Shown here in pieces: positions 8,704-17,247 of a stretch of DNA of 48,214 nucleotides. The notes below the pieces were generated by a model. The model was not told the origin of the DNA. It saw nothing but the letters and a program-made list of their open reading frames with translations, and searched no databases. The position numbers and the translations under genes are program-made. How positions within the stretch are numbered: position 1 is the first letter of the stretch; every line of letters begins with the position of its first letter. The stretch comes from an uncultured Opitutales bacterium (GTDB lineage Bacteria > Verrucomicrobiota > Verrucomicrobiia > Opitutales > Intestinicryptomonadaceae). Where the stretch lies: positions 1 through 48,214 of the forward strand of contig URJY01000013.1 in NCBI GenBank assembly GCA_900548275.1, given 5' to 3'.

Positions 8704-10494
8704 TTAGGAGAGTCTTTCGAGGAGTGCTTCGCGCTCGACCTTGAGCGAGTGCGGGAGCATTTCGAAGAGTTCTTCCGAAAGCGGCTGTGCCGATACCGTC
8801 GCGGGATCGTATGTCATCAGTTCCTTGAACGTGTCCTTGGAATATTCCATACCGTCCCAGTCGAGGTCTTCGTATTCGGGAACGAAACCGATTGCGGTTT
8901 CCTTCGCCTTGGCTTCGCCGTTCTGGCGGTTGACAATCCAAGCCAGTACGCGTGCGTTTGCGCCGAATCCGGGCCACATAAAGTTGCCTTCTGCGTCGCG
9001 GCGGAACCAGTTGACGTGGTAGAAACGCGGTGTCTGTTCGAGGTTCTTGCCCATCTGGACGAGGTGTCCGAGATAGTTCGCCATATTGTAGCCCGCGAAC
9101 GGGAGCATTGCCATCGGGTCGGAGCGGAGTTCGCCCTGTTTGCCTTCTGCAGCAGCCGTACGTTCCGAGCCCATCATTGCGCCGAGATATACGCCGTGCG
9201 TCCAGTTGAACGATTCGTATACCAACGGAATGCCCTTCGGGCGGCGTCCGCCGATAACGATTGCCGAAATCGGAACGCCTTCGAGCTTGTCGGCGTTTTC
9301 GTCGAGGCAGGGGCAGTTTGCAATCGGAGCTGCGAAACGGCTGTTCGGGTGTGCCGCAGGTGTGCCGCTTTCGGGAGTCCAATCATTGCCGTGCCAGTCG
9401 ATAAGGTGTGCCGGCGGTTCTTTCGTCATGCCTTCCCACCATACGTCGCCGTCGTCCGTGAGGGCTACGTTTGTGAAGATTGTGTTCTTCGAGCACGAGA
9501 GCATCGCGTTCGGGTTTGTCTTCATGCTTGTGCCCGGAGCAACGCCGAAGAAACCGTTTTCGGGGTTGATGGCGTAAAGCTTGCCGTCGGGTCCGGGTTT
9601 AATCCATGCGATGTCGTCGCCGACGCACGTGATTTGCCAGCCCTTTTTCTGGAGAGCTTCGGGAGCAATGAGCATTGCGAAGTTCGTCTTGCCGCAAGCC
9701 GACGGGAATGCGCCCGTAACATAGCTCTTGCGTCCCTTCGGGTCTTTTACGCCGAGGATGAGCATGTGTTCAGCCATCCAGCCTTCGTCGCGACCCATTA
9801 CGGAAGCGATACGCAGCGAGAAGCACTTCTTGCCGAGCAGAGCATTGCCGCCGTAGCCCGAGCCGATGCTGATGATTTCGCGCGTTTCGGGGAAATGCGT
9901 GATGTATGTGTTTTCGGGGTTGCAGGGCCAAATAACGTCGTCTTCGGGCGAGTTGATGGGCTTGCCTACCGAGTGTACGCAGGGGATGAATCTGCCTTCC
10001 GCGCCGAGAACGTCGAGAACCTTGGGCGAAACGCGCGCCATAATGCGCATGCTTACAACGACGTAGGGCGAGTCGGTGATTTCAACGCCGATCTGCGAGA
10101 TGGGGCCGCCGATGGGGCCCATGCTGAAGGGGATGACGTACATCGTACGACCCTTCATGCAACCCTTGAAAAGACCGTTGAGTTTTTCCTTCATTTCGAC
10201 GGGGTCCATCCAATTATTGGTCGGACCTGCGTCTGCCTTCGTCTTCGAGCAGATGAAGGTACGCGCTTCAACGCGGGCTACGTCGCGCGGGTCGGAGCGG
10301 AAGTAGTAGCAACCGGGGCGTTTTTCCTGATTGAGCTTTGTGCACGCGCCCTTTGCAATCATCTGATTGAAGAGCTCGTCGGCTTCAGCCTGCGAACCGT
10401 CGCACCACTGCACCTTTTCGGGTGTCGTGTGGGCTGCCCATTTTTCAACCCAAGCGACGAGAGCTTTGTTTTGTACTGTTTTTGGATCTATCAT
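8704..10494 (-). CDS. pckG: Phosphoenolpyruvate carboxykinase (GTP)
   Basis: This enzyme interconverts oxaloacetate + GTP and PEP + CO2 + GDP. It runs in gluconeogenesis or, in fermenters, in the CO2-fixing direction toward malate and succinate. The 596-residue product fits the GTP family (about 600) rather than the ATP family (about 540). Visible signatures are YYFRSDPRDVARVE (substrate-binding R-loop, near 63-76), the P-loop FPSACGKTN at 263-271 with the hyperreactive Cys267, and the guanine-site region with NWFRRD. A GGAG motif nine bases before the ATG supports the start. It is a single-gene unit with its own terminator. Malate dehydrogenase (42031) and malic enzyme (18322) in the window belong to the same C4 node. 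Confidence 0.97.
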   Translation of the reverse strand: MIDPKTVQNKALVAWVEKWAAHTTPEKVQWCDGSQAEADELFNQMIAKGACTKLNQEKRPGCYYFRSDPRDVARVEARTFICSKTKADAGPTNNWMDPVEMKEKLNGLFKGCMKGRTMYVIPFSMGPIGGPISQIGVEITDSPYVVVSMRIMARVSPKVLDVLGAEGRFIPCVHSVGKPINSPEDDVIWPCNPENTYITHFPETREIISIGSGYGGNALLGKKCFSLRIASVMGRDEGWMAEHMLILGVKDPKGRKSYVTGAFPSACGKTNFAMLIAPEALQKKGWQITCVGDDIAWIKPGPDGKLYAINPENGFFGVAPGTSMKTNPNAMLSCSKNTIFTNVALTDDGDVWWEGMTKEPPAHLIDWHGNDWTPESGTPAAHPNSRFAAPIANCPCLDENADKLEGVPISAIVIGGRRPKGIPLVYESFNWTHGVYLGAMMGSERTAAAEGKQGELRSDPMAMLPFAGYNMANYLGHLVQMGKNLEQTPRFYHVNWFRRDAEGNFMWPGFGANARVLAWIVNRQNGEAKAKETAIGFVPEYEDLDWDGMEYSKDTFKELMTYDPATVSAQPLSEELFEMLPHSLKVEREALLERLS

Positions 10495-10754
10495 TATTAG
10501 TTTCTCCGTTGGTTATTTGGAAATTTATCGAAGATATTTTCCCATAAAAAATCGGTCTCTTTTTTATTGCCGAAAAAATTCTCTTCAATCTTTTTTTCAA
10601 AATTTCTTAAAAAAAGCCGCCCTTTTCTTCGAAATGCTACATTTTTGTGCAAAATCGCCGAATTTTCGCGAGGGAAACCGCGTTTCGCGAAGTCGTGTGT
10701 GCGGTGCGAAAAATAAGGTTGACTCTTTTTAATAGTTTTCCGACGATTTCAAAT

Positions 10755-11456
10755 ATGAAAAAGATTGTTTCAATTTTTGCAATGTCCGTAGCCGCAGCCG
10801 TATCGAACGCAGCCCCAATCAACGCCGACGATTGGGACTTTGACTACATAATGACGCAGGATGTGGAATACAGCGGCGGAACAATCCTCTTTCAGGGCGA
10901 CGTAAAGTCGTCGGTGTGGTTCGACAAGACGAAGCAGTCGAAGCTCTACGACAACGGTTTTTCGGCGACGCTCGAGCTTCCCACGGGGATGACCTCAAGC
11001 GGGTCGTCGTTCGGCTCGTCGTATATGAATATGGACGGCTTCACGACGGAGGCTGCGATAACTTGGAGCATATCCTTCAAGGGCGACAAGTGCGATGTAA
11101 GCATCTTCGACAACAACGGCGCAAAAGTCGATAACTACATCGACATAAACCTGCCCGCTGGAGCGACATCGTTCGACCTAACCTACGCGCTCATAAAAAA
11201 CGCCGACTCTTCGTATACGGCAACGATAGCGTCGGCGGCGATTGGCTTCGACTACAGGCTCGACGGCATAACGCTCAAGAAAACCGACGACGGAATGTTC
11301 CACATCGACCTTGAGCCGGACGGTTTCGAGATGTCGAAGGACAACGCAAAGCTCACCGATTTCTCGTGCCCGCCCGCGGCAATTCCCGAACCCGCCGAGT
11401 GGGCGGCGATTCTGGGCGCGCTCGCGCTTGTCGCGGCGTGGAGAAAAAGATGTTAG
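10755..11456 (+). CDS. Small PEP-CTERM exported protein
   Basis: The 233-residue protein has a signal peptide (MKKIVSIFAMSVAAAVSNA). A compact beta-rich domain of about 190 residues follows, with no recognised family, then a PEP-CTERM tail from about residue 210: IPEPAEWAAILGALAL ending WRKRC. The domain is acidic and Ser/Thr/Asp rich (e.g. GFTTEAAITWSISFKGDKC), like many PEP-CTERM ectodomains of unknown role. The start at 10755 is chosen for the signal peptide; the longer frame from 10647 lacks one. It converges on exosortase 1 with about 106 bases between stops, which supports an enzyme-substrate pairing. A final Cys after the basic stretch is unusual for the tail. Confidence 0.8.
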   Translation: MKKIVSIFAMSVAAAVSNAAPINADDWDFDYIMTQDVEYSGGTILFQGDVKSSVWFDKTKQSKLYDNGFSATLELPTGMTSSGSSFGSSYMNMDGFTTEAAITWSISFKGDKCDVSIFDNNGAKVDNYIDINLPAGATSFDLTYALIKNADSSYTATIASAAIGFDYRLDGITLKKTDDGMFHIDLEPDGFEMSKDNAKLTDFSCPPAAIPEPAEWAAILGALALVAAWRKRC

Positions 11457-11562
11457 AAATCGGTCTGCGCGGCGGGCTTGCCCGCAAATATGCGGCGAGG
11501 GGTCGGAATGCGTTTGCGGCGGCTGAAAGAAAAACGACGCAATCGGTTTCGCCGCAAAAAAA

Positions 11563-12408
11563 TCACAGTTTGCGCGAAATTCCCCACACGCCCAACAGTG
11601 CGATTGCAAAGAAAAAGTAGCCCGCCGACTCGTGCATAAAGTGGTAGTTGCCCTGCCCCACTATGGGCGCAAGGCAGATTATCGCAACGATTCTGAACGA
11701 ATTGAAAACATACGCAAAAACCGCACAGAGTGCAACTACCGCCGCGCGTTTGATGGCGGAAATGTTTTTACGGAAAATTGCGCACACAACCGCCAGAATT
11801 ATGCAGCCGCTGATTATCCCGAAGCCGTTGCATTCGGTCGCCACGAGATAACTTCTGCCGTCAACCTTTAGGGCGATTTGCGGGGAGTCGCCGCCGTACG
11901 CAATGAGAGCCACGGAACTATTCATCAGCGACAAAATCCAAGCCGAAAGTTTGCCCGCAAGTACGCGTAACGGCAGGTCGAACGCCCGCACGAAAAATGA
12001 CAGAACCGAGAACGCGTAAAACGCCCCGCCCGCCGCGTAGACATATCTGCGCCTGTCGAAAAACGCCAACCCGAACGCCACGACCGCCGCCGAAAACCCG
12101 CCGAGCGAAAGAAATACGCCCCAAATGCCGAAATACTTCGCCGAAAAGAGCGCGATGTATGCGAACAAAAGCCAGCGGGCGGACTCGCCCGAAAAACGCG
12201 GGCGATGCGGTTTTATTCCGTACTCTATCGCCAAAACCGCGAGCGAAACCGCCAAAATCACGACAGCTTCGCCCAGTTGCCTGCTTTGAATCAACGCCCC
12301 GTAAAGTCCGACGGCAATGGGGGCAAAGGCGACGGCGGCGCAAAGCCACGCAAAGGTTTCGAGAAACCCCGCGCGGGCGGAATCGCGATTTTCGGGGGGA
12401 GTGTCCAT
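11563..12408 (-). CDS. Exosortase/archaeosortase-family transpeptidase 1
   Basis: Exosortases are polytopic inner-membrane enzymes that recognise the PEP-CTERM tail and cleave it as the protein is exported. This 281-residue protein has about eight hydrophobic helices and the three catalytic positions in order: Cys193 in ATECNGFGII, Arg239 in NSFRIVAI, and His259 in FMHESAGYFFF. Spacing and surroundings match the family. It is close to the minimal length and lacks any C-terminal EpsI-like domain. The start at 12408 is a clear ATG. It faces the small PEP-CTERM gene, and a second exosortase is at 23913, so the organism has at least two. The Xrt subtype cannot be settled by eye. Confidence 0.9.
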   Translation of the reverse strand: MDTPPENRDSARAGFLETFAWLCAAVAFAPIAVGLYGALIQSRQLGEAVVILAVSLAVLAIEYGIKPHRPRFSGESARWLLFAYIALFSAKYFGIWGVFLSLGGFSAAVVAFGLAFFDRRRYVYAAGGAFYAFSVLSFFVRAFDLPLRVLAGKLSAWILSLMNSSVALIAYGGDSPQIALKVDGRSYLVATECNGFGIISGCIILAVVCAIFRKNISAIKRAAVVALCAVFAYVFNSFRIVAIICLAPIVGQGNYHFMHESAGYFFFAIALLGVWGISRKL

Positions 12409-12511
12409 ATTGATTACGACAACTCAAACGCCCGAATGTTCGCATTGCAAGCCGATAAAATGCGCCGTTTGCAAAAATCGGCTGCATTTCGAACAAAACA
12501 CTTGACATTTA

Positions 12512-12541
12512 AGCCCGCGCGGGCGGATAATACGGGCTTTA
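12512..12541 (+). promoter_or_regulatory. Promoter of tRNA-Glu
   Basis: TTGACA (12512-12517), an 18-base spacer, then GATAAT (12536-12541). The expected start point (about 12548) is a few bases before the tRNA 5' end. This is the best consensus promoter in the window. Confidence 0.8.
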
Positions 12542-12552
12542 TATTTGGAACT

Positions 12553-12624
12553 GCCCCCTTCGTCTAGTGGTTAGGACTCCTGAACCTCATTCAGGCGACA
12601 ACGGTTCGAATCCGTTCGGGGGTG
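12553..12624 (+). tRNA. tRNA-Glu (anticodon CUC)
   Basis: A 72-base cloverleaf: acceptor GCCCCCT with CGGGGGT, D arm GTCT/GGAC, anticodon stem CCTGA/TCAGG, and T arm AACGG-TTCGAAT-CCGTT. The anticodon CTC is at 12586-12588. Two oddities are visible: position 33 is C (12585) instead of the near-universal U, and pair 7-66 is T/C, unpaired. G1-U72 is a wobble, as in chloroplast tRNA-Glu. CCA is not encoded. The strong promoter argues that it is expressed. Confidence 0.88.
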
Positions 12625-12692
12625 CGTTTTATATTGCCGCGCTGTTTGTTTTTGAGCGCAAAACAAAAACCTTTTAACGTTTGGGCAGCTTT

Positions 12693-14093
12693 ATGGCGTA
12701 CGATAAATTTATCGGGCTTTGCCTCTTTGCCTTTGCAGCGAACTCGATTTTCGCGGCGGGCGGAATCTATAATTGCAGAAATTTCGGCGCGAAAGGCGAC
12801 GGCGTTTCAATCGACACTTCGGCGATACAAAAAGCGGTTGACGCCGCGGCTAAAGACGGCGGAGGCGTCGTAAGGCTCGAAGGCGGAAAATTCATTTCTG
12901 GCACAATTTACCTTAAAGACAACGTAGGTCTTGAAATCCTGCCGTCGGCAACCCTCAAAGCTACGACAGACCCTTCCGCCTACAACGCCGACGACTACTG
13001 TCCGCAAAACAGCGTCATAAAAAAGGAGCACGCGTCGGGGGCGCATTTGATTTCCGCGGTCGAAGTGAAAAACGTGTCAATTTTCGGCGGCGGCGAAATA
13101 GACGGAAGCGGGCTTGACTTCTGGTTTCAGGTCGAGGGAAACAAAGAGCTGAAATACCCCTCGAAATTCAAATACCCCAAGTGGCGTCCCGCGCAAATGC
13201 TGTTTTTCTGCGAGTCGGAAAACGTCTCCGTCCGCGACGTCAGGCTTTTGAACGCCCCGTTTTGGACGTCGTTTTTCCACGGCTGCAAAAACGTTTTCAT
13301 CACGCGCCTGCTGATAAAAAACGACCCTCGCGGACACAACAACGATGGCATAGACATAGACTCTTGCAGCAACGTTGTCGTCAGCGACTGCATAATCGAG
13401 ACGGAGGACGACGCCCTGACACTACGGGCGGGAACGTCGCGCCTGAAAAACAAAAATGCCGCCTGCGAAGATGTGGTCGTTTCAAACTGCGTGTTGCAGT
13501 CCACCTGCAACGGCATTAGAATAGGTGTCGGCACGGGGGCAATCAGACGCTGTTCAATCAACAACGTCGTGATAAAGAAATCGTTTCAGGGCATTTCATT
13601 CATAGGCGCGTACCATTCGAACGGCGGGGTTGACATCTCCGACATCAATATTTCGAATGTATCCGTCTACGCGTCCCGACCGCTCAACATGATGTCCGAC
13701 AGCTTTAACTGGGGCAAGGCGGGCGGAACTTCGTCAATCGGAAATGTCGCGTTTTCGAATTGCGTGTTTTCGGGCACAAGAACGAGCATAATTGCGGCGA
13801 ACCTGCATAAAAATATATTCGGCGTCGCTTTCAAAAACTGCGACTTCGTCTTATCGGGCGGTTCGCTGATTTGCAAAAACCCTGTCCCGATAAAGACCAT
13901 GGACGACTGGCGCAAAGTTAAATGCACGTCAGACGCGCTGATTGTCCTGCACGCAAAAGACATTTCGTTCGACGCCTGCCGACTTCTGCTAAGGGGGAAA
14001 AATCCCCCATGGACAAACGCGGTTCGGACGGTCAACGTGGATAACTGCCGAATTTCGGAAACCTGCCGCTTCGGAGTACGAAAGCCGCAATAG
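12693..14093 (+). CDS. Secreted GH28-family polygalacturonase-like enzyme
   Basis: GH28 enzymes hydrolyse pectic galacturonans. The 466-residue protein has a short signal peptide (FIGLCLFAFAANSIFA), then the typical N-terminal NFGAKGDGVSIDT element and a beta-helix. Active-site candidates are Asp218 in NNDGIDI, Asp239/240 in ETEDDALTL and Arg276 in NGIRIG. The catalytic-site His of classical GH28 (G-H-G) is replaced by STCNG, so the specificity may be atypical. I start at the ATG 12693 rather than the TTG at 12681 because it places the signal peptide at the N-terminus. It follows tRNA-Glu by 68 bases with no clear terminator and may be read from the tRNA promoter. It is only a distant relative of the protein at 1982. 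Confidence 0.87.
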   Translation: MAYDKFIGLCLFAFAANSIFAAGGIYNCRNFGAKGDGVSIDTSAIQKAVDAAAKDGGGVVRLEGGKFISGTIYLKDNVGLEILPSATLKATTDPSAYNADDYCPQNSVIKKEHASGAHLISAVEVKNVSIFGGGEIDGSGLDFWFQVEGNKELKYPSKFKYPKWRPAQMLFFCESENVSVRDVRLLNAPFWTSFFHGCKNVFITRLLIKNDPRGHNNDGIDIDSCSNVVVSDCIIETEDDALTLRAGTSRLKNKNAACEDVVVSNCVLQSTCNGIRIGVGTGAIRRCSINNVVIKKSFQGISFIGAYHSNGGVDISDINISNVSVYASRPLNMMSDSFNWGKAGGTSSIGNVAFSNCVFSGTRTSIIAANLHKNIFGVAFKNCDFVLSGGSLICKNPVPIKTMDDWRKVKCTSDALIVLHAKDISFDACRLLLRGKNPPWTNAVRTVNVDNCRISETCRFGVRKPQ

Positions 14094-14141
14094 GGGCATT
14101 CGGCGTCGCAGCTAACCTGCGTGGCACACTTCCCGCGCGGG

Positions 14142-15575
14142 TTATTGAACCGAAAGCACCCTGCCCTTTTCAAGCTCGAGTTTGTGGTTCAGACATTTCG
14201 GCAACCGCGTTTCATAGTGTCCGACATAGATTATTGTTTTGCCGTATTCGCCGAGGTCGTCGATGGCGGCGTTGAAGCGGTTTGTCTGCGCCGCGTCGAG
14301 CCCCTGACACGGTTCGTCGAGAATCAGAAGCGGCGGATTTTTCACGATTGTACGCGCAAGCAGCGCAAGCCGCTGTTTGCCGAGCGGGAGCGACGTAAGA
14401 AGCGTGTCCTTGTCGGCTTTGAGGTCGAAAAATTCGAGGGTTTGGTCGATTTTCTGCGCGTCGGCAAAGCTTACGTCCAAGAACCAACCCATCGTATCGA
14501 GAAGTCCCGATGCAACGGAGTTCCAGACGGTCGCGTTCTGGTCGAAGTACCAGTGCATTTCGGGCGAGATTATGCCCATTTTCTTTTTGATGTCCCAAAT
14601 GCTTTCGCCGCTGCCGCGCGGCTTGCCGAAAAGTTCGATGTCGTTGCCGTACGCCTGCGGATTGTCGCCGCAAACGAGGCTGAGTAATGTCGATTTTCCC
14701 GAGCCGTTGTGTCCTTGAAGCAGCCATTTTTCGCCCGCCCTGACCGTCCACGAAACGTTGTCGAGAATGGTTTTTTCGCCGTATTTGACGCTGACGTTTC
14801 GGGCTTGAATGAATACGGGAGACGGAATTTCGGGGCTTGCCCTGAGGAATGCGGGCACGGGCTTGTGCACGATTTCCGCCGCGCAGACGCCTTCGGGGCG
14901 GTCGGTTGGCAGGATTTTCCCGTCCGCGATTTTCGCGAATTTGTTTATCGACTTGGGCAGTTCGGTGTCGTTGCCCGCGATGATTAGAGTAGTGCCGTCG
15001 GCGGCTTCGGCGTCCAAAATATCGTTGAGTGCCGCGCGGGACTTTGCGTCCAAGCCCGTGTAGGGGTCGTCGAGCAGCAGTATCTGCGGCTTGAGCCAGA
15101 GGGCGCGCACGAGTTGCAGCTTTTTGTGTTCGCCGCTCGAAAGCTCTATCAGCTGCGTTTGTCGGCATTTTTCGAAGCCGAAGCCCGTCAAAATCGGTTC
15201 GAGTTTTGCGATGTCCAAGCCGCGTTCGCCGCCGAATTTTTCGAGCTCGGCGTAGACCGTCAGGGTGTCGTGTTCGGCGTGGTAGTTGTAGCGTTGTTGG
15301 TAGTAGAAATTCCTATCGCCCTCGAGATTTACGAACTTGTACCAGTTTTCTACATAGAGAGCCTCTTTGGGCGCGGAGGTTTCGGAAAAGCCTATTTCGA
15401 CCGCTCCGCCGTGTTCGATTTTGCCCGCCAACGCCTTGAGCAGGCACGATTTCCCCGAGCCGCTTTCGCCCGAGATAGCCCAGTTTTCGCCTTTCGAAAC
15501 GCGCCAGTTTAGCCCATCGAAGACGGTCTTTGCGCCGAAGGATACGTTCAATGATTTTACAGATACAAATTCCAT
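14142..15575 (-). CDS. ModF-like tandem ABC ATPase
   Basis: A 477-residue protein with two ABC ATPase domains and no membrane part. Walker A motifs are GESGSGKSCLL (near 36) and GHNGSGKSTLL (near 290). Signatures are LSSGEHKKL and the degenerate LPLGKQRLA. Walker B motifs are ILLLDDPYTGLD and LLILDEPCQGLD. The second half, with QRLALLARTIVKNPPLLILDEP (landmarks QRLAL and ILDEP-QGLD), closely resembles E. coli ModF/PhrA, which is about the same length. ModF is genetically linked to molybdate transport in some bacteria, but its role is unclear, and no modABC is seen here. It converges on the GH28 gene and follows ilvC after a terminator. Confidence 0.85.
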   Translation of the reverse strand: MEFVSVKSLNVSFGAKTVFDGLNWRVSKGENWAISGESGSGKSCLLKALAGKIEHGGAVEIGFSETSAPKEALYVENWYKFVNLEGDRNFYYQQRYNYHAEHDTLTVYAELEKFGGERGLDIAKLEPILTGFGFEKCRQTQLIELSSGEHKKLQLVRALWLKPQILLLDDPYTGLDAKSRAALNDILDAEAADGTTLIIAGNDTELPKSINKFAKIADGKILPTDRPEGVCAAEIVHKPVPAFLRASPEIPSPVFIQARNVSVKYGEKTILDNVSWTVRAGEKWLLQGHNGSGKSTLLSLVCGDNPQAYGNDIELFGKPRGSGESIWDIKKKMGIISPEMHWYFDQNATVWNSVASGLLDTMGWFLDVSFADAQKIDQTLEFFDLKADKDTLLTSLPLGKQRLALLARTIVKNPPLLILDEPCQGLDAAQTNRFNAAIDDLGEYGKTIIYVGHYETRLPKCLNHKLELEKGRVLSVQ

Positions 15576-15590
15576 AGTCGTATTTTATCG

Positions 15591-15628
15591 AAAAAAAATT
15601 GCGGCGGAGGTTTCGTCTCCCCCGCCGC
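15591..15628 (-). terminator. Terminator downstream of ilvC
   Basis: A 10-position stem (GCGGCGGAGG at 15601-15610 against CCCCCGCCGC at 15619-15628, one mismatch) followed on the minus strand by AA and eight T. Confidence 0.8.
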
Positions 15629-15667
15629 GAGTTTGTCGGGCGCGGCTCAAACCGCTCCCGTCGTAAA

Positions 15668-15701
15668 TCCCGAAACCGCCCGTTCGCGAACGGTTTCGGG
15701 A
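15668..15701 (-). other. Perfect 11-bp stem-loop after ilvC
   Basis: TCCCGAAACCG/CGGTTTCGGGA (15668-15678 and 15691-15701) with a 12-base loop, 20 bases past the ilvC stop and upstream of the T-tailed terminator. It has no T run, so it is probably a 3' stabilising hairpin or a helper to the terminator. Confidence 0.6.
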
Positions 15702-15720
15702 GTCGCCGTCAAAACCCGCA

Positions 15721-17202
15721 TTAAAGGGTCTTGATGGGGCGCATAGCCGTCATATACTTGCGCAGCTTGATGCCGACAATTTCCACGGGGTGGTTGCGGA
15801 TTGCTTCGTTGACGTGCACGAGCGTTACGTTGTCGACCGAGCCGTCCTTGCCTTCGTTGAAGTTTTTGCCGCAGAGGTCGGGCGTAATCTTTTTCATGAA
15901 GTCCGCCAGCAGGGGCTTGCAGGCGTTGTAGAAAAGATAGTTGCCGTATTCGGCGGTGTCGGAAATGACGCGGTTCATTTCGTACAGCTTCTTGCGCGCA
16001 ATCGTGTTGGCGATAAGCGGGGTTTCGTGCAGCGATTCGTAGTATGCCGACGGAGGCTGAATGCCAGCTTCGCACATTGTTTCGAATGCCAGTTCGATGC
16101 CCGCCGTTACGAACGCCGAGAGGAGCAGGTAGTTGTCGAAGTATTCCTGTTCGGAAATCTTCATATCGCCTGCGGGCGTGTTTTCGAAGGCGGTTTTGCC
16201 CGTTTCTTCGCGCCATTTCAGAAGCTTTGCGTCGCCGTTTTTCCAGTCTTCCATCATTGTAGAGCTGAATTCGCCCGACATAATGTCGTCTTGGTGTTTG
16301 CGGAAGAGCGGACGCATAATGTCCTTGAGTTCCTGCGCGAGCGTGTATGCCTTGATTTTCGCGGGGTTCGAGAGTCTGTCGAGCATGCCCGTGATGCCGC
16401 CGTGCTTGAGGGCTTCGGTGATGACTTCGACGCCGTACTGACCGAGCTTTGCGGCGTAGCCTGCGTCGATGCCGTTTTCGACCATCTTGTCGAAGCAGAG
16501 GATTGTGGCGGTTTGGAGCAGACCGCAGAGAATTGTCTGTTCGCCCATAAGGTCCGACTTAACTTCGGCGACGAACGACGACTTCAGAACGCCCGCCTTG
16601 TTCGCGCCCAGACCTACGCAGTATGCCTTTGCATATGCCCAGCCCTTGCCTTCGGGGTCGTTTTCGGGGTGTACAGCCGCGAGCGCGGGAACGCCGAAGC
16701 CTCTGAGGTATTCCGCTCTGACTTCCGTGCCGGGGCCCTTGGGGGCAACCATTATGACGGTGATGTCCTTGCGGATTTGCATTCCCTCTTCGACGATGTT
16801 GAAGCCGTGCGAGTACGAAAGAGCCGCGCCCTGCTTCATCAGCGGCATAACCGCCGAGATGACGTTGCTGTGCTGCTTGTCGGGCGTGAGGTTGATTACG
16901 AGGTCGGCGGACGGGATGAGTTCTTCGTATGTGCCGACTTTGAAATTGTTGCCCGTTGCATTCTTCCACGAAGCCCTCTTTTCGTCGATTGCCGACTGGC
17001 GGAGTGCGTACGAGATGTCCAAGCCGCTGTCGCGCAGGTTCAAGCCCTGATTAAGACCCTGTGCGCCGCAACCGACGATTACGATTTTCTTGCCCTTGAG
17101 AGCTTCGACGCCGCCGTCGAATTCCGAACGCTCCATCAGTTGAGCCTGATTGAGCTGTCTGAGTTTTTCCCTGAGAGGCAATGTATTGAAATAATTTGCC
17201 AT
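15721..17202 (-). CDS. ilvC: Ketol-acid reductoisomerase (NADP+), class II
   Basis: IlvC isomerises and reduces acetolactate (or acetohydroxybutyrate) in valine, leucine and isoleucine synthesis. The 493-residue product is the long class II form (E. coli and plant type), which has a duplicated C-terminal knotted domain, against about 330 residues in class I. The Rossmann motif VGCGAQGLNQGLNLRDSG (near 44-61) with ALRQ suits NADPH. Metal ligands lie in DLMGEQTILCG and in the second repeat around ITEALKHGG and EQEYFDNYLLL. AAGGA eight bases before the ATG supports the start. A GntR regulator gene lies 45 bases upstream on the same strand and is probably co-transcribed with it. No T-box or leader peptide is visible. 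Confidence 0.97.
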   Translation of the reverse strand: MANYFNTLPLREKLRQLNQAQLMERSEFDGGVEALKGKKIVIVGCGAQGLNQGLNLRDSGLDISYALRQSAIDEKRASWKNATGNNFKVGTYEELIPSADLVINLTPDKQHSNVISAVMPLMKQGAALSYSHGFNIVEEGMQIRKDITVIMVAPKGPGTEVRAEYLRGFGVPALAAVHPENDPEGKGWAYAKAYCVGLGANKAGVLKSSFVAEVKSDLMGEQTILCGLLQTATILCFDKMVENGIDAGYAAKLGQYGVEVITEALKHGGITGMLDRLSNPAKIKAYTLAQELKDIMRPLFRKHQDDIMSGEFSSTMMEDWKNGDAKLLKWREETGKTAFENTPAGDMKISEQEYFDNYLLLSAFVTAGIELAFETMCEAGIQPPSAYYESLHETPLIANTIARKKLYEMNRVISDTAEYGNYLFYNACKPLLADFMKKITPDLCGKNFNEGKDGSVDNVTLVHVNEAIRNHPVEIVGIKLRKYMTAMRPIKTL

Positions 17203-17247
17203 TGTTTTTTTCCTTTCGTGTTTTTTGTTGTTGATAATAAAAAAGTG

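Noticed and set aside
8608..10500. 630-codon plus-strand open frame opposite pckG
   Set aside because: It is the antisense shadow of pckG, whose motifs are unmistakable; the translated frame is Cys/Arg-rich and has no domain.
10719..10747. TTGACT-17-GACGAT promoter for the small PEP-CTERM gene
   Set aside because: The -10 is poor and would leave almost no leader before the ATG at 10755; it could be real only for a leaderless mRNA.
14142..15575. Molybdate transport locus
   Set aside because: The ATPase resembles ModF, but no modA, modB, modC or molybdopterin genes accompany it, so a transport role is not claimed.
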